In this document: positions 22,318 through 32,167 of the stretch, piece after piece | How positions within the stretch are numbered: the first letter of the stretch is position 1 | Layout: every line of letters begins with the position of its first letter | Source: Perca fluviatilis | Lineage: Eukaryota; Chordata; Actinopteri; Perciformes; Percidae | NCBI RefSeq assembly: GCF_010015445.1 | Contig: NC_053115.1 | Location: forward strand, 17,919,005 to 17,983,004 | Direction: 5' to 3' | DNA length: 64,000 bases | The notes under the pieces: model-generated | The model's database searches: none | The model's input: only the letters and a program-made list of their open reading frames with translations | Told to the model about the DNA's origin: nothing | Position numbers and translations under genes: made by a program

Positions 22318-25300
22318 AAGAGATCATGCAAGTTGTATGACAATAATGTGTTGCTTGTGTTTTCTTATAATTACATCTTTGATGAATACTTTTTGTAATA
22401 CTAGCAAAGACTGCAGTAACTTAAAAATGTGTAACTTTCATAGTTATTAGAAGCTAACTCTTCTGTGCCTTTCTAATTATATATATGGTTGTGTAACATA
22501 TGTGTATTTTTACAGATATGTACATACTAAAAGATGTTTAATTCTTAAATTACATCAACTGAATAAATAATTTATTCAGTTGATGTAAACGTTAATTGCT
22601 AATAGTCAAGTGTCTGCAAAATTAGCAGACCATTGAGGGAAATGAAACCAAATGACATACAATGTTCATTATTTTAAAGTAAATAAATAACACCATGTTA
22701 TCATCTTTTTCTTTTTAACAGCACAAATGTTTTTTCCAGGTAAGGCATAGAGTAGGTACATAGGTACACATATCTGAACTGTTTTGACATGAAAGATACA
22801 CTATTGATTCATAATAATACAATGTAATTTAGCATACATTCTCTCTCATGAATAAATCTTCTCATCCTTCACAGAACAATGTGTTGTTTACATTTTGTGA
22901 AAAACCAAACAAAAAAAATCATGACTTTTTCAAAGTAAATTAACAACTTTATCTTAACTTAATTTTATCTTTTTCTTTTTAACAACACCAGGTGGTTGGC
23001 CTATGCCAATGGACATAGGTACATCGGCGCCATTCTGACATAACAGATACACGATTGATTTAATAATACTTGTAATATAATGTATTTTATTTTATTTTCT
23101 CTACTTTGTGCTAATGAAAATAAAAGTTTAATATTAAATTAGGCCTATGAATGAATGTAATGGAAGCAAGACTGATAAACTTTGTAGTCACAAAGGAGAC
23201 AACCAAAAGGAGATGAAATTTTGGCATTCACACATTAAACGAATGAAGGTACTTCAGCTGCTGCGAGATTATTCGGAAGTAAAAGATTACTGATGGGGGA
23301 TCTCCTGATGTAACATCCCCTAATCACTCTTAAGCAAGAGCATCAACCCTGATCACAGAAAAAGTAAAGATTCACCTACTCGTATGGATGGTCAGAGTGT
23401 AAACTGCGCTGTAGGGGAGAGGCAGGCGGATGTTGGGGCGTAAGCCCTTGCATGGATTAGTTTGGGCAAAATGGCGCTAAACTGACCCCTCCCAGCTATA
23501 CATTCTCTCATGGTGGATTATCTCCTGAATTACTCGTTTCTTTCTAAAAGTAATATTATTTGTTTTAACTGTCTAACTCTCCCATACGTGATTCCACTTG
23601 AATAAAACCTGATACAGCATGACTTACAGCAAACTAATCTACAACCATGACCATTTCAAAGTAAATTAACAACTTATCTGTTATCATCTCTTTCTTTTTA
23701 ACAGCACAACCTATACCAGGTAAGACATAGATACATTTCATCTTTTTTCCTTTTAACAGCAAGGCGTCTTTCTCAAGGCATTAGTAGTTGTTTCTCCGGA
23801 GGTATGGGTACACATTTCCACTGTTCTGATATGAATACACTTGTGTATATATTTTACAGTATATAGAGATTTGTTCACATTTCTTGAGTGACAACCAACA
23901 TTTGTAGAAATATGAATAAGGCAAGGTTTATTCAGATACCAAAATGGCGCTAAACTGACCCCTCCCAGTTATACATTTTCTCACTGTGGATTATCTCCTG
24001 AATTACTTGTTTCTTTCTAAAAGTAATATTATTTGTTTTAACTCTCTAACTCTCCCATATTTGAAACAACGTGATATTATTCCACTTGAATAAAACCTGA
24101 TGCAGCATGACTTACAGAAAACTAATCTACAACCCTGACCATTTCAAAGTAAATTAACAACTTTTCTGTTATCATCTCTTTAGCTTTAACACCACAACAT
24201 ATACCAGGTAAGACATAGATACATAGGTACACATCTGCAGCATTCTGACATGACTATTTATGAATTACTCATATAATGTATTTCATATAATGTATATAGC
24301 CCTACAGCATACATTTCTCATGTGTACTGTACACATTTGCATTATTTGCAGTACAATGCATCGTTTTCATTTTGTAAAAACAGAACTGAGCAGAAAAACT
24401 GAGGGTGGAGGACGGTGCAAGTTATTTAACAACTGTATCACAATGTCATGTTATAATCTTTTTTCCTTTTAACAGCGAGGCGTCGTTCTCAAGGTGTTAG
24501 TAGTGGTGGTCTCTCCGGAGGTATGGGTACACGTGTCCACTGTTTGCAAATTTGTTTAAATTTGACTAAGGCAAGGTTTATTCCACATCTGCATTCATGA
24601 CAATGGTGTAACAGTGTAATGATCACCTCATGAGTAAATCTTTTGTTCTTCTTAGCTAAATGTATTTCACAAGACACTGCTTAGATCAGGGAAACTTTGG
24701 TCCCCTCCTGCAGACTCACCTGGAGGGGACATTGCAGCCGACCTGTGGTGTCACAAATTCTAGTAGTTTGCCAGTTGGTGAAGGCAAGGGGCCATGGCAG
24801 TATTATATATATATATATATATATATATTGAAGAGATCATGCAAGTTGTATGACAATAATGTGTTGCTTGTGTTTTCTTATAATTACATCTTTGATGAAT
24901 ACTTTTTGTAATACTAGCAAAGACTGCAGTAACTTAAAAATGTGTAACTTTCATAGTTATTAGAAGCTAACTCTTCTGTGCCTTTCTAATTATATATATG
25001 GTTGTGTAACATATGTGTATTTTTACAGATATGTACATACTAAAAGATGTTTAATTCTTAAATTTCACTGTTCATTTTGCAGCATTCCTTAAAAACCCAC
25101 CGACCAACAGTTATCAATTTGTTTCCATAGTAGCTTCACCAGGTAATCTTAATTTTGCAGTTCTGATCCTTCCTTCAATTTTAATATTTGCCAACAAAAG
25201 ATGGTTTCCAACAGCTAGGACATTTGGTATTGGTTGAGGCAGAAATAATGGGGTGAAATTACTTGTAGGTAAAATGTAGACTAAAAAACCCATAGCATGT

Positions 25301-28300
25301 TTCATGGTATAGTTTCCATAAAATTGATCTATTTCTGTTCAAAATCATACAAAACGTTTAGTAATTTATTATAAGGTAAAAATATTAGTTGCCCTCATGT
25401 CATTAGCTTGCAGAATTCTTGAAACAAAGACTAACAACAAAGGCCTAACGTGTATACTGTAACACACATACATGTGTATAAGCCTAAAGTAATTTGTTGT
25501 GATGTTAAAGAAGGGTTTACTTTTACTAAGAGATTCTTGTCTATGACTATAAATAGTAAAATCAGATCACTTGGGTTACACCGAACTATTCTTTGAAATC
25601 TTATGAGTCTGAGAACATAATGGTACCCATCTTTCATTCTTTATGTGCCACACAAGTACAGGTGTGCTTTTACATTTTACTGTAAATGTAATTCTCAAAT
25701 GATACATGTTTACTGATCACCACATGATAGTCAAGATTTTGGATAATCATTATCAAACACTCTATAATTAATCTTAAAGGGGTGATAGAATGCAAACCCA
25801 AGTTTACCTTGTCATAGTTGAATAACCACAGGTCGGTGGGTAAAATGGGCATACAGAGAACCTCAAAGTCCCATTGACACCTCTTTCCTATCCAAATCTC
25901 ACAATTTGAAACTGCCGCTGAAAACGGGCGAATCCCAACAAAGCTAATAGTTGACGTCAACTCAGTGGCTGTACCTTATTTGGCTCTGGTCTGCACCTTT
26001 GTCATGCCCCAAAATTTAAATTAACACTAATTTTATCTGTGCGCTGCTCTTTGTACTTCCACGGGAATTACAAAGAAGACAGTTTGGAAGTTTTTCAACG
26101 ATATTGAAAACAGACCACGGTCGTAAATGCAGTGTTCCAGACTGTACAGGGAATGCTCACACTTTTCACATTTCATCGCGAGCTGCCGGTCGGGGTGCTC
26201 CAGGTAAGCAGTAGTTGGTGGTTCAGTTACCCCAGAAAAGGTGACTGTGCGCTGGGTACAGAGCAGCGCGAGCTGCTGGTCGTGGAGCTCCGTCATGTCA
26301 GCGGTAGTTGGTGGTCTAGTTAAGGGGTAACTGCGAGTGTGGCAGGCATGTTCCCTGATATTATTAAATTTAGTTATGTTGTAATTTATATTGCAATGTA
26401 AATAATACACTTAACACTTACAGTAGCTGCCATGACCTCGCACAAATCTCCTGGATTTTGATAACCAAATGTTGGCAGGTATGAGTTACCCCAGAAAAGG
26501 TGACGCTGGGTACAGAGCAGCGCGAGCTGCCAGTCCCAGTGCTGTTGGCCATTGTATATTTGCTCCTCAGCTTCGCTCGTTGTAAACCAACCAATTAGCG
26601 CGCAGCTCAACTAAATATTCATGAGCATACCACAAAAGGGAAAAAACCTCTCATTTCATTCTAGGGCTATTTCACAGGGTTGCATTAGGGCGCATAGAAC
26701 AGCACACGGGCCATTTTCAGCCCAACCATTGTTACGTACCCTATTCGGAGACCTTAAGGAACAGTGTGAAATACCTTATATAATCATTCTCTCACCCCTT
26801 TAAGTTAGTTAAATTGGTGTTGAGAGCAACAATCATTTTCAGTGTTTCCTTCTGCTGTGTGACTCTGTGTTCCTCTCTAGTTCCTCTTTCCCACAGGTTT
26901 CTGCTAAAAACTGAGAATCTGTCTCTTCCACTCTGCTTTGATGTCACTGGAGATGTTCGCCTTAAACTACTTCACCATCGCAACAGGGGTCAGTAATGTT
27001 ACTCTTTGTGCCATCACAGTTTTTCTTGAATTCCTTTAACAGTCCAGTCAATAGTCGGTTATATAATGTGTATCAACCCATAATTATCCCATAGTTTGCA
27101 GGGATGGAAAGTAACTAAGTACATTTTATTAAGTACTATACTTCAGTACAATTTTGAAGTATTTTGATGAGTATGTGTATGTGTACCACCAAATAGATTT
27201 TTCCCTTCTTAACTTTATCAGATGATTTCATTGAAATAACTGTTTTTTTGGTCTAAAGAGGTATAATTATCTAATATTTCACAAAAAAGAAAAGATTAGA
27301 GAAAAGACCAAAAGATTCATTCAAATTTATGTTTACCAAATTAATAATTTCCTAACATCTTGTGGGCCTGACACCTAGATTGAGTACCACTACTACACTG
27401 CTACAGTGGAGTACTTATACTTTTGATACTTCAAGTACAATTTGCTGATAATACTTCTGTACTTTTACTTAAGTGGGATTTTGAGTGGAGTATTTTTTAT
27501 GTTGTTGTACTGGTAATTCCACTTAAGTAAAGGATCTGTGTACTGTTTAAGTGTGGTGTTGAGTTGCATTTGTTCTCTTTTGTGTTAGAGCTGTCTGTGA
27601 ATGGTGAGCTTGATACAGTAACGAATGGAGGCTTCAGAAGGATTGTCATCCACTTCAAGACTGACCTTTATGTTGAGGTTGACACCAATGTCATCACTGT
27701 ACGAGAGGGACAGACACTGACACGCCACACTGGACAGGATCTCATCACAGCTGGAAGGTGATTTTACATTGTAATGGTCCCGACCAAGAAATAGTCAGGC
27801 ACATCACCCCCCTTAAAACAGAGATTTGTTGTTTTTACTACACCTTTTTGTACGGATTAAACAAACGAGATACATCATGTTAATTAGTGAGCTTTAGAGG
27901 TGCTGGTGCAGATTTTGTTACCCTTGGACAGAGCCAGGCTAGCTGTTTCCTCTGTTTCCAGTCTTTATGCTAAGCTGAGGTAACTGGCTGCTGACTGTAG
28001 CTTCATATTTCCTGTACAAACATGAGTGGTATCAAACTTATCATCTTACTCTCTACAAGAAAGCCAATCAGCATATTTCCTTCAATGTCAAACTTGTGCA
28101 AACAAGTCCAAAATTAAGACAAAGTGCATATTTTTCTAGTTTGACAGTGATTAGGCGGAACAAGGAAATAGATGTTGCAGCTGGAGACACACGCATGGTC
28201 ATCTATATTCATGAGAAGGATGGCGTGGAATTCCTCTGGCCGGTTTTGAGACAGCAGCCACTGGACAACAACGTTACAGGAATCATAGGTGGGTGAAAAT

Positions 28301-28717
28301 GTTTATTTGATTTGATATCGGGTCAAAAATAGTTAGTGTCAGAAGACAAATATTTTTTGCTGCGTCTCTTGTAGTGGTAGCTTTTCATTGTCATTGCTTT
28401 GTTTGTCCTCTTTGTTTCCAGCTCTAAAGCCAGCAGTTTATGAGGAGGTGCAACAAACTCCCTCAACAAAACTTAAGATCAAAGACCAGGAGATTGACGT
28501 TACCAGGTATATATGTTTGTATGAAAAATAAAGCTGTTAGAGAGTGCTTTAATTATTACTCATATTATACACAAAGATATGACTATTTTTGTCTTTTTCT
28601 AGGTCCAATGCTTTTGACTACAGTATAGTCTCTCCACCGACACTGGACTGCTGGCTCATGTCTGCGGCGTCTGTCCTGCAGAGACGCCTGGATGATTTCA
28701 TCGTTACTCAACTTTAA
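11533..28717 (+). CDS. ITIH gene A: inter-alpha-trypsin inhibitor heavy chain (H3/H4-like)
   Basis: Predicted secreted plasma or matrix protein of about 949 aa. Core exons: 11533-11604, 12949-13109, 13226-13330, 13678-13840, 13990-14100, 14444-14572, 14694-14810, 15014-15182, 15267-15377, 17996-18177, 18318-18497, 18597-18718, 19649-19893. Linker micro-exons lie at 20184-25142. C-terminal exons: 26881-26988, 27589-27757, 28140-28288, 28422-28506, 28603-28717. The start has a strong context (ATCATGG) and a signal peptide ([10 protein letters not shown]). The VIT domain spans roughly residues 30-200 ([33 protein letters not shown]). The vWA domain begins near residue 270 with MIDAS DQSGS and a later LLTDGD. 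The ITIH hallmarks [22 protein letters not shown] and [14 protein letters not shown] follow. N-glycosylation sequons include NST, NLT, NFS, NGS and NAT. Gene-specific residues are DNW at the VIT start and SMRGKKM after the MIDAS. The classical DPHF site is absent. Confidence 0.88.
11930..12260. repeat. Dispersed repeat, intron 1 of ITIH gene A
   Basis: The segment TTACTTGAGTAAAAGTACTA through the TACTGTTGGGTAGTTTAG stretch matches a high-copy fish repeat type (AGTAACT...ACTTAAGTAC). The same kind of sequence recurs in the first C-terminal intron of each copy (about 27110-27530, 41005-41430, 57860-58300). It is found at this intron-1 position only in gene A. Confidence 0.5.
12571..12616. repeat. 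(GT)n microsatellite, intron 1 of ITIH gene A
   Basis: About 23 GT units. Related but shorter or longer GT tracts lie in intron 1 of the other copies (32614-32638, 46836-46884, 63917-64000), so the tract was probably present before the duplications. Confidence 0.9.
15664..16512. mobile_element. Non-autonomous DNA element (AAAGGTCC termini)
   Basis: Begins AAAGGTCCCATGG and ends ATAGGACCTTT. The interior (GGTCCCCCAGTGGCTAGAAA; TAAGGAGCAAGGTTACCTCC) is a high-copy fish MITE type. It is interrupted by the SINE at about 15946-16262. Confidence 0.65.
15946..16262 (+). mobile_element. tRNA-derived SINE, intron 9 of ITIH gene A
   Basis: The head resembles a pol III promoter: box A TGGCTAAGTGG and box B-like GGTGGCTCGATCC. 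The body GTGTCCTTGGGCAAGACACT and the tail AGTAGTCGTTAAGACTAGAA are typical of this fish SINE. It is not a tRNA gene because no cloverleaf continues past the head. Confidence 0.75.
18729..19055 (+). mobile_element. tRNA-derived SINE, intron 12 of ITIH gene A
   Basis: Same family as 15946-16262: GCTGTGGCTCAGGTGGTAAA head, TTGGGCAAGACACTTAACCC body, GACTAGAAAAGC tail. A 3'-truncated copy lies at the same intron position in gene B (about 36279-36396). Gene C has none there. Confidence 0.75.
20184..21668 (+). CDS. ITIH gene A linker micro-exons, unit 1 (five)
   Basis: Predicted exons 20184-20201 (PQMFFP), 20454-20480 (GGWPMPMDI), 21166-21180 (AQPIP), 21221-21262 ([14 protein letters not shown]), 21645-21668 (ALTPQHIP). 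Each is bounded by AG and a GTAAG/GTATG/GTACA donor, is a multiple of 3 and joins in phase 1, so any subset can be included without a frameshift. They sit between the exon ending in [14 protein letters not shown]...GGSFT and the C-terminal domain. Individual use in mRNA is unproven, but the splice sites and open frames recur in unit 2 and in gene B. Confidence 0.6.
21937..21978 (+). pseudogene. Dead linker micro-exon, ITIH gene A unit 1
   Basis: Homologous to the intact exon 24476-24520. It keeps the acceptor and donor, but its start reads CGTAGGCCG instead of CGAGGCGTCG and 3 nt are missing overall. In phase 1 the second codon is TAG, so inclusion would truncate the protein before the C-terminal domain. 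Confidence 0.75.
22263..22315. repeat. (AT)n microsatellite, ITIH gene A linker unit 1
   Basis: About 26 TA units. The equivalent tract in unit 2 (24801-24829) has about 13. Confidence 0.9.
22550..22588. repeat. Perfect palindrome at the duplication junction
   Basis: Left arm TTACATCAACTGAATAAA (22550-22567), loop TAA, right arm TTTATTCAGTTGATGTAA (22571-22588). The right arm is ordinary unit sequence, also present at 20033-20050. The left arm is absent at both the outer left and outer right ends of the duplication. Confidence 0.95.
22562..25063 (+). repeat. ITIH gene A linker duplication, unit 2
   Basis: Second copy of the 2.5-kb unit. Differences from unit 1 include an (AT)n tract about half as long (24801-24829 versus 22263-22315) and an intact sixth micro-exon. 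It is followed by the unique micro-exon at 25083-25142. Confidence 0.9.
22722..24520 (+). CDS. ITIH gene A linker micro-exons, unit 2 (six)
   Basis: Exons 22722-22739, 22992-23018, 23705-23719, 23760-23801, 24184-24207 and 24476-24520. The first five repeat those of unit 1. The sixth is intact and reads [15 protein letters not shown], a basic then Gly/Ser-rich segment. All are phase 1-1. Confidence 0.6.
25083..25142 (+). CDS. ITIH gene A last linker micro-exon
   Basis: A 60-nt, phase 1-1 exon after TTTGCAG, ending in CACCAG|GTAATC, reading [20 protein letters not shown]. Homologous to 39413-39478 of gene B. It joins in phase to the C-terminal-domain exon at 26881. Confidence 0.65.
25775..26804. 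mobile_element. TTAA-flanked MITE before the C-terminal exons of ITIH gene A
   Basis: Starts TTAAAGGGGTGATAGAATG and ends CATTCTCTCACCCCTTTAA. A shorter relative occupies the same site in gene B (about 39873-40706). Gene C has the intact empty site ATCTTAAGTTAGTT at about 57559-57572. Confidence 0.8.
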
Positions 28718-28815
28718 CTGGGAATTATGTTGAATCACTTGCAAAGATTTCATTTTAAAGAAAAAAATGCAAACACTGATTCATCTTGGAACAAACCTTC
28801 CACCTGGTACTAACA

Positions 28816-28821
28816 AATAAA
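28816..28821 (+). promoter_or_regulatory. Candidate poly(A) signal, ITIH gene A
   Basis: AATAAA about 100 bp after the stop at 28717. It is conserved at the same distance in gene B (42703-42708) and gene C (59579-59584). Confidence 0.7.
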
Positions 28822-28935
28822 TAGTATTCCCGATCTTTCGTTGTCTTGTATGAAGTTAACTAGATCATAATGGATTTTTCAGATGGCATCACTATTTTAT
28901 TTGTTTGGAATAATTCTTCAATCTTAAAACTTTAT

Positions 28936-30261
28936 TCTTAATGTGCTCATATTATGCTTTTTGGCTTTTCCCCTTTCCTTTATTGTGTTATATATCTTTT
29001 TATGCATATTATAGGTTTACAAAGTGAAAAAGCCCAAAGTCCAACCCAAAGGGACTTACCATCTCCAACAGAAAACACTGTTCACAAACTGCTCCAAACA
29101 GCTCTATTGTAGTCCAGCCTTTACTTCCGTGACAAACGTGCATCACTTTGTAACACACGTTATAATCAGTCCCTCCAGAAAAACGCGATTATGCGATCGC
29201 ATAATTCAATGCATAATCAGCCAAATTCCGCATATTCATGCAGGGGCCGCATTTTTTCAAATATGCCGCACTTTCGCCGCATAAATTGCCGATTTCATAA
29301 TCCCCACATTTTCGTTGCATAAAAGTCACATATATCTTAGCAGAAAGTTGAAAACTTTTTGCGTTTACGTCACACAAGAGCAGCCATTTTCCCCTGTTGC
29401 CATGGGAACGTTATGAAGTGACGTAATTACGCGATGTGAAGATCATCGAAAAGCAGGTGTTGGAAGTTGAATTTGACCTATAAATTTGACATGTACTTTG
29501 AGTTGTTATCCAATAAGAAAGCTATCTTAATATCTGATGTCTACTCAAATTTCTTTGTTTAAGTGCTCCTGCTGTCTATATTATTAACGATTTTTGAAAG
29601 TCTGTCTCTTTTGTATCTTTTATTTCCCTCTGTTTAGACGATTACTTTTATTTTTACTTTAATATTATATTATTTGTATATATTTTTGTATCTTATTTGT
29701 TTACTTATTGCAATGACTGAATATCTGTAAACTATTTTTGGAAATTAAGTTTTAAAAAAAGCAGGGTGTTGGGGGAATCACTTTTTCTTCTCTTTTTCAT
29801 CAAACCGCAATTTTTGTAAGTTCCCGCATTTTTTGCAAGTTGCCGCAATTTCATAAAATTGCATAAATATCCCGCATATTCCATCGCATTTTTTAAGAAA
29901 ACGTGCCGCATAATCAAGGATTTTTGCCCGCAACAATCACAAAAAAACTCCACGTTTTTCTGGAAGGACTGTATAATGCTCGCCAAGCTGCTAGCATGGC
30001 ACTCCTCATGCTCTGCAACTGACAAGCTAGCTGTATTTACTGTGCATTTGCGACTACCAACAAAGATGGAACAGAAGTGTGATGCCTCACTCTGTAGCTA
30101 AAACAGAGAATTCAACACACAGGGTGAAAAGAGGAGCTGCAGCAATGTGCAGTACAATAAATATATGGTGTTTTCTGAAAATTAAACCACATAAACCTAT
30201 TCTGGTACAACCTCTAAATACAATCATAAATCTCAAAATTAGCATAATATGAGCAGTTTAA
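28936..30261. mobile_element. Non-autonomous DNA element downstream of ITIH gene A
   Basis: The inverted termini GTGCTCATATTATGC and GCATAATATGAGCA lie in TTAA-like flanks. Related elements lie downstream of gene B (about 42811-44912) and gene C (60392 onward). The interior is interrupted by the element at 29167-29971. Confidence 0.65.
29167..29971. mobile_element. 805-bp DNA transposon with TATAAT target duplication
   Basis: Terminal inverted repeats CAGTCCCTCCAGAAAAACG and CGTTTTTCTGGAAGGACTG, flanked on both sides by TATAAT (29161-29166 and 29972-29977). The homologous spots downstream of genes B and C read ACGTTATAATGCTCGCC without interruption, which gives the empty site. No coding region is recognised. 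Confidence 0.85.
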
Positions 30262-32167
30262 AAGATTAGAAGAGAAAATAGTAAATCAAGAATTTAAACA
30301 CCTCCATGGTCTGCAACACCACATTAAAGTGCTGATTCTATATGTAACAAAACATATAAAGCCAAATTGTTTCTTTTCAAACCAATGTTGTCTGTGTTTG
30401 CATGACAATTCCTGGCAAAGGGGGCAGGCTGGACCCAATATCAACAGTTAAGGTCATATAAGCAGTTCAATCCGGAGAGACCTCATTTTGAATGAACAAT
30501 ATTTACATATTTCTTGACGTGTGCACAACAAAAAAAAATTAGACCCCATTTCCCATCGTGACATCATCACATTTTAAAGCGGGTCGAGAAGCAGGTATAA
30601 GTATTGTAGGCTTCCCCCGATGGAGTGTAGACACCGGTGGTGATGTGATGAATGAAGAGGATGCTGAGCTCTGAATGAGAAGAGGAGTGAGCTCTGCTGA
30701 GCTCAGACCTGGGAGCTGGAAATGATGAACTGGAGGTGAACTATACTGCCTATACTGCCGACACAAGGCACGACGAGTCACGCTTAAATGTGAGCTGACA
30801 GCATGGAGAGCAAAACATTTAACCCCCCATTTGTCCTCGGGACAAATTTGACCCATTTGCAAATTTTCGATATCAGACATTTGGGTTTCTTTCAACCAAA
30901 CTTCCCCAAAATAACAGGCATGGTTCCATACAACGCTATTCACAAGTAAAATTAAGGATCAGATCTCTACTTTCATAGAATTTTGGGTGTTTTATTTAAT
31001 TTAATAGCATTATCCTGACTAAACGTTGACTTATCTGTGATTAACCATTAACTTCATTCATCTGATCTTAACTATTAGTCAACATCATTTAGAATTTCTG
31101 CTTTTTTCTAGCACAAAAATTATAGATAATTTCATATATATGAGATATATTGACCAAGAATTTCAAAAATCTGTGTAAAACTATTGGTAATAAGTTGGTA
31201 TAAGTGGTGAATATACTGGTGGTAATGGAAAAAAGTGCCAAAAATGTTGAAATAAGCGACAAAATATTGACAGCAAGAATGTGATTGGCTGGTAGAGAGT
31301 GTGGCTAAATCTGGTTGGTTTAACTAAAAGTGTAAATGCCCCTAAGCAGCTGATGTGAAGCAGGAGGAGAGGGAGAGTGAGGTGAATGAGAATGAGTGAG
31401 CAGGCTAACATAAGGAATGTCTTCCTTGCTGAACTTACACTACATTACACTTACACTTGGATCTACTCCAACAGCGTGGCAAAGACGGCCCAATCCATTG
31501 CAGCTGACCCTAGCCACCCCTTGTCCTGTCAGTTTAAGCTACTTCCCTCAGGCCGTAGGTACTCCATGCCCAGATGCAGGTCCAATAGACTCAGAAACTC
31601 TTTTATCCCAACTTCTATTTCCATTTTAAACAATTTGCTAGAACTGTTTTAAATTTTTGTATTTCATTTGCTGTTGTGTTTTAGATACTGTGGGTATTTC
31701 ATGTTTTGCTGTATTGTTGTGTGTCTTGTCCTTATGTCTGTCTGCTGGCTGTACAAACAATTGCCCCTCAAGGACAATAAAGTTACCTTACCTTAGCCCC
31801 CACCCACAACCTCATTTTCTATCCTCTTACTCTATTGTGTTGTCTATTATTATTTTTTATGGATTTTATTGTTATTGTTTTTATTGAGCTGGAACAGGTA
31901 AACAAAGAAGCACATTGTACTGTGTATGAGTGTCTATGTGACAAATACATTTGAATTACTTTTTCTTACCTTTCCTGTTTTTTTTTATGTGTGTGAATAG
32001 GTAAGTGGGGGGGAATGTGTTTTTATGTGTGGGTGTGCAAGTAAGGGATTGTGAAAGTGGAGTTTGCCCTTTTAAAAAACAATGTATGTACACATTCATG
32101 TTGTCCTTGTCTGTTTAAGTTTAAAAGACAGTTTGAGCTGCCTGGGCTGCACTCTGGTGGAGCCATC
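30262..32167. other. Intergenic DNA between ITIH genes A and B
   Basis: About 30,400-31,200 is a block repeated downstream of gene B (45,030-45,900) and gene C (62,070-62,940). Its minus strand holds a 129-134 codon frame that differs between copies and looks non-coding. About 31,410-31,790 is a LINE 3' end. The last 300 bp before the ATG are conserved upstream of all copies and probably hold the promoter and 5' UTR, but I identify no clear core promoter. Confidence 0.5.
31410..31790 (+). mobile_element. LINE 3'-end fragment
   Basis: The frame reads CQFKLLPSGRRYSMPRC then RLRNSFIPTSISILNN and stops. This resembles the C-terminus of non-LTR retrotransposon ORF2 proteins. It is followed by CAAGGACAATAAAGTTACC, a typical LINE tail. 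No reverse-transcriptase core is present. Confidence 0.6.

Larger units (their letters stand above)
20024..22551 (+). repeat. ITIH gene A linker duplication, unit 1
   Basis: First copy of a tandem duplication inside gene A. The second copy is 22562-25063, offset 2,538 bp at the left end, with very few substitutions apart from the length of an (AT)n tract. Each unit carries six micro-exon positions. The unit ends at TTAATTCTTAAAT, where a palindromic junction follows. Confidence 0.9.

Noticed and set aside
30539..30943. Minus-strand 134-codon frame repeated at 45223-45612 and 62467-62661
   Set aside because: The repetition reflects duplication of the whole intergenic block. Copies differ by indels and frame length without sign of coding constraint.
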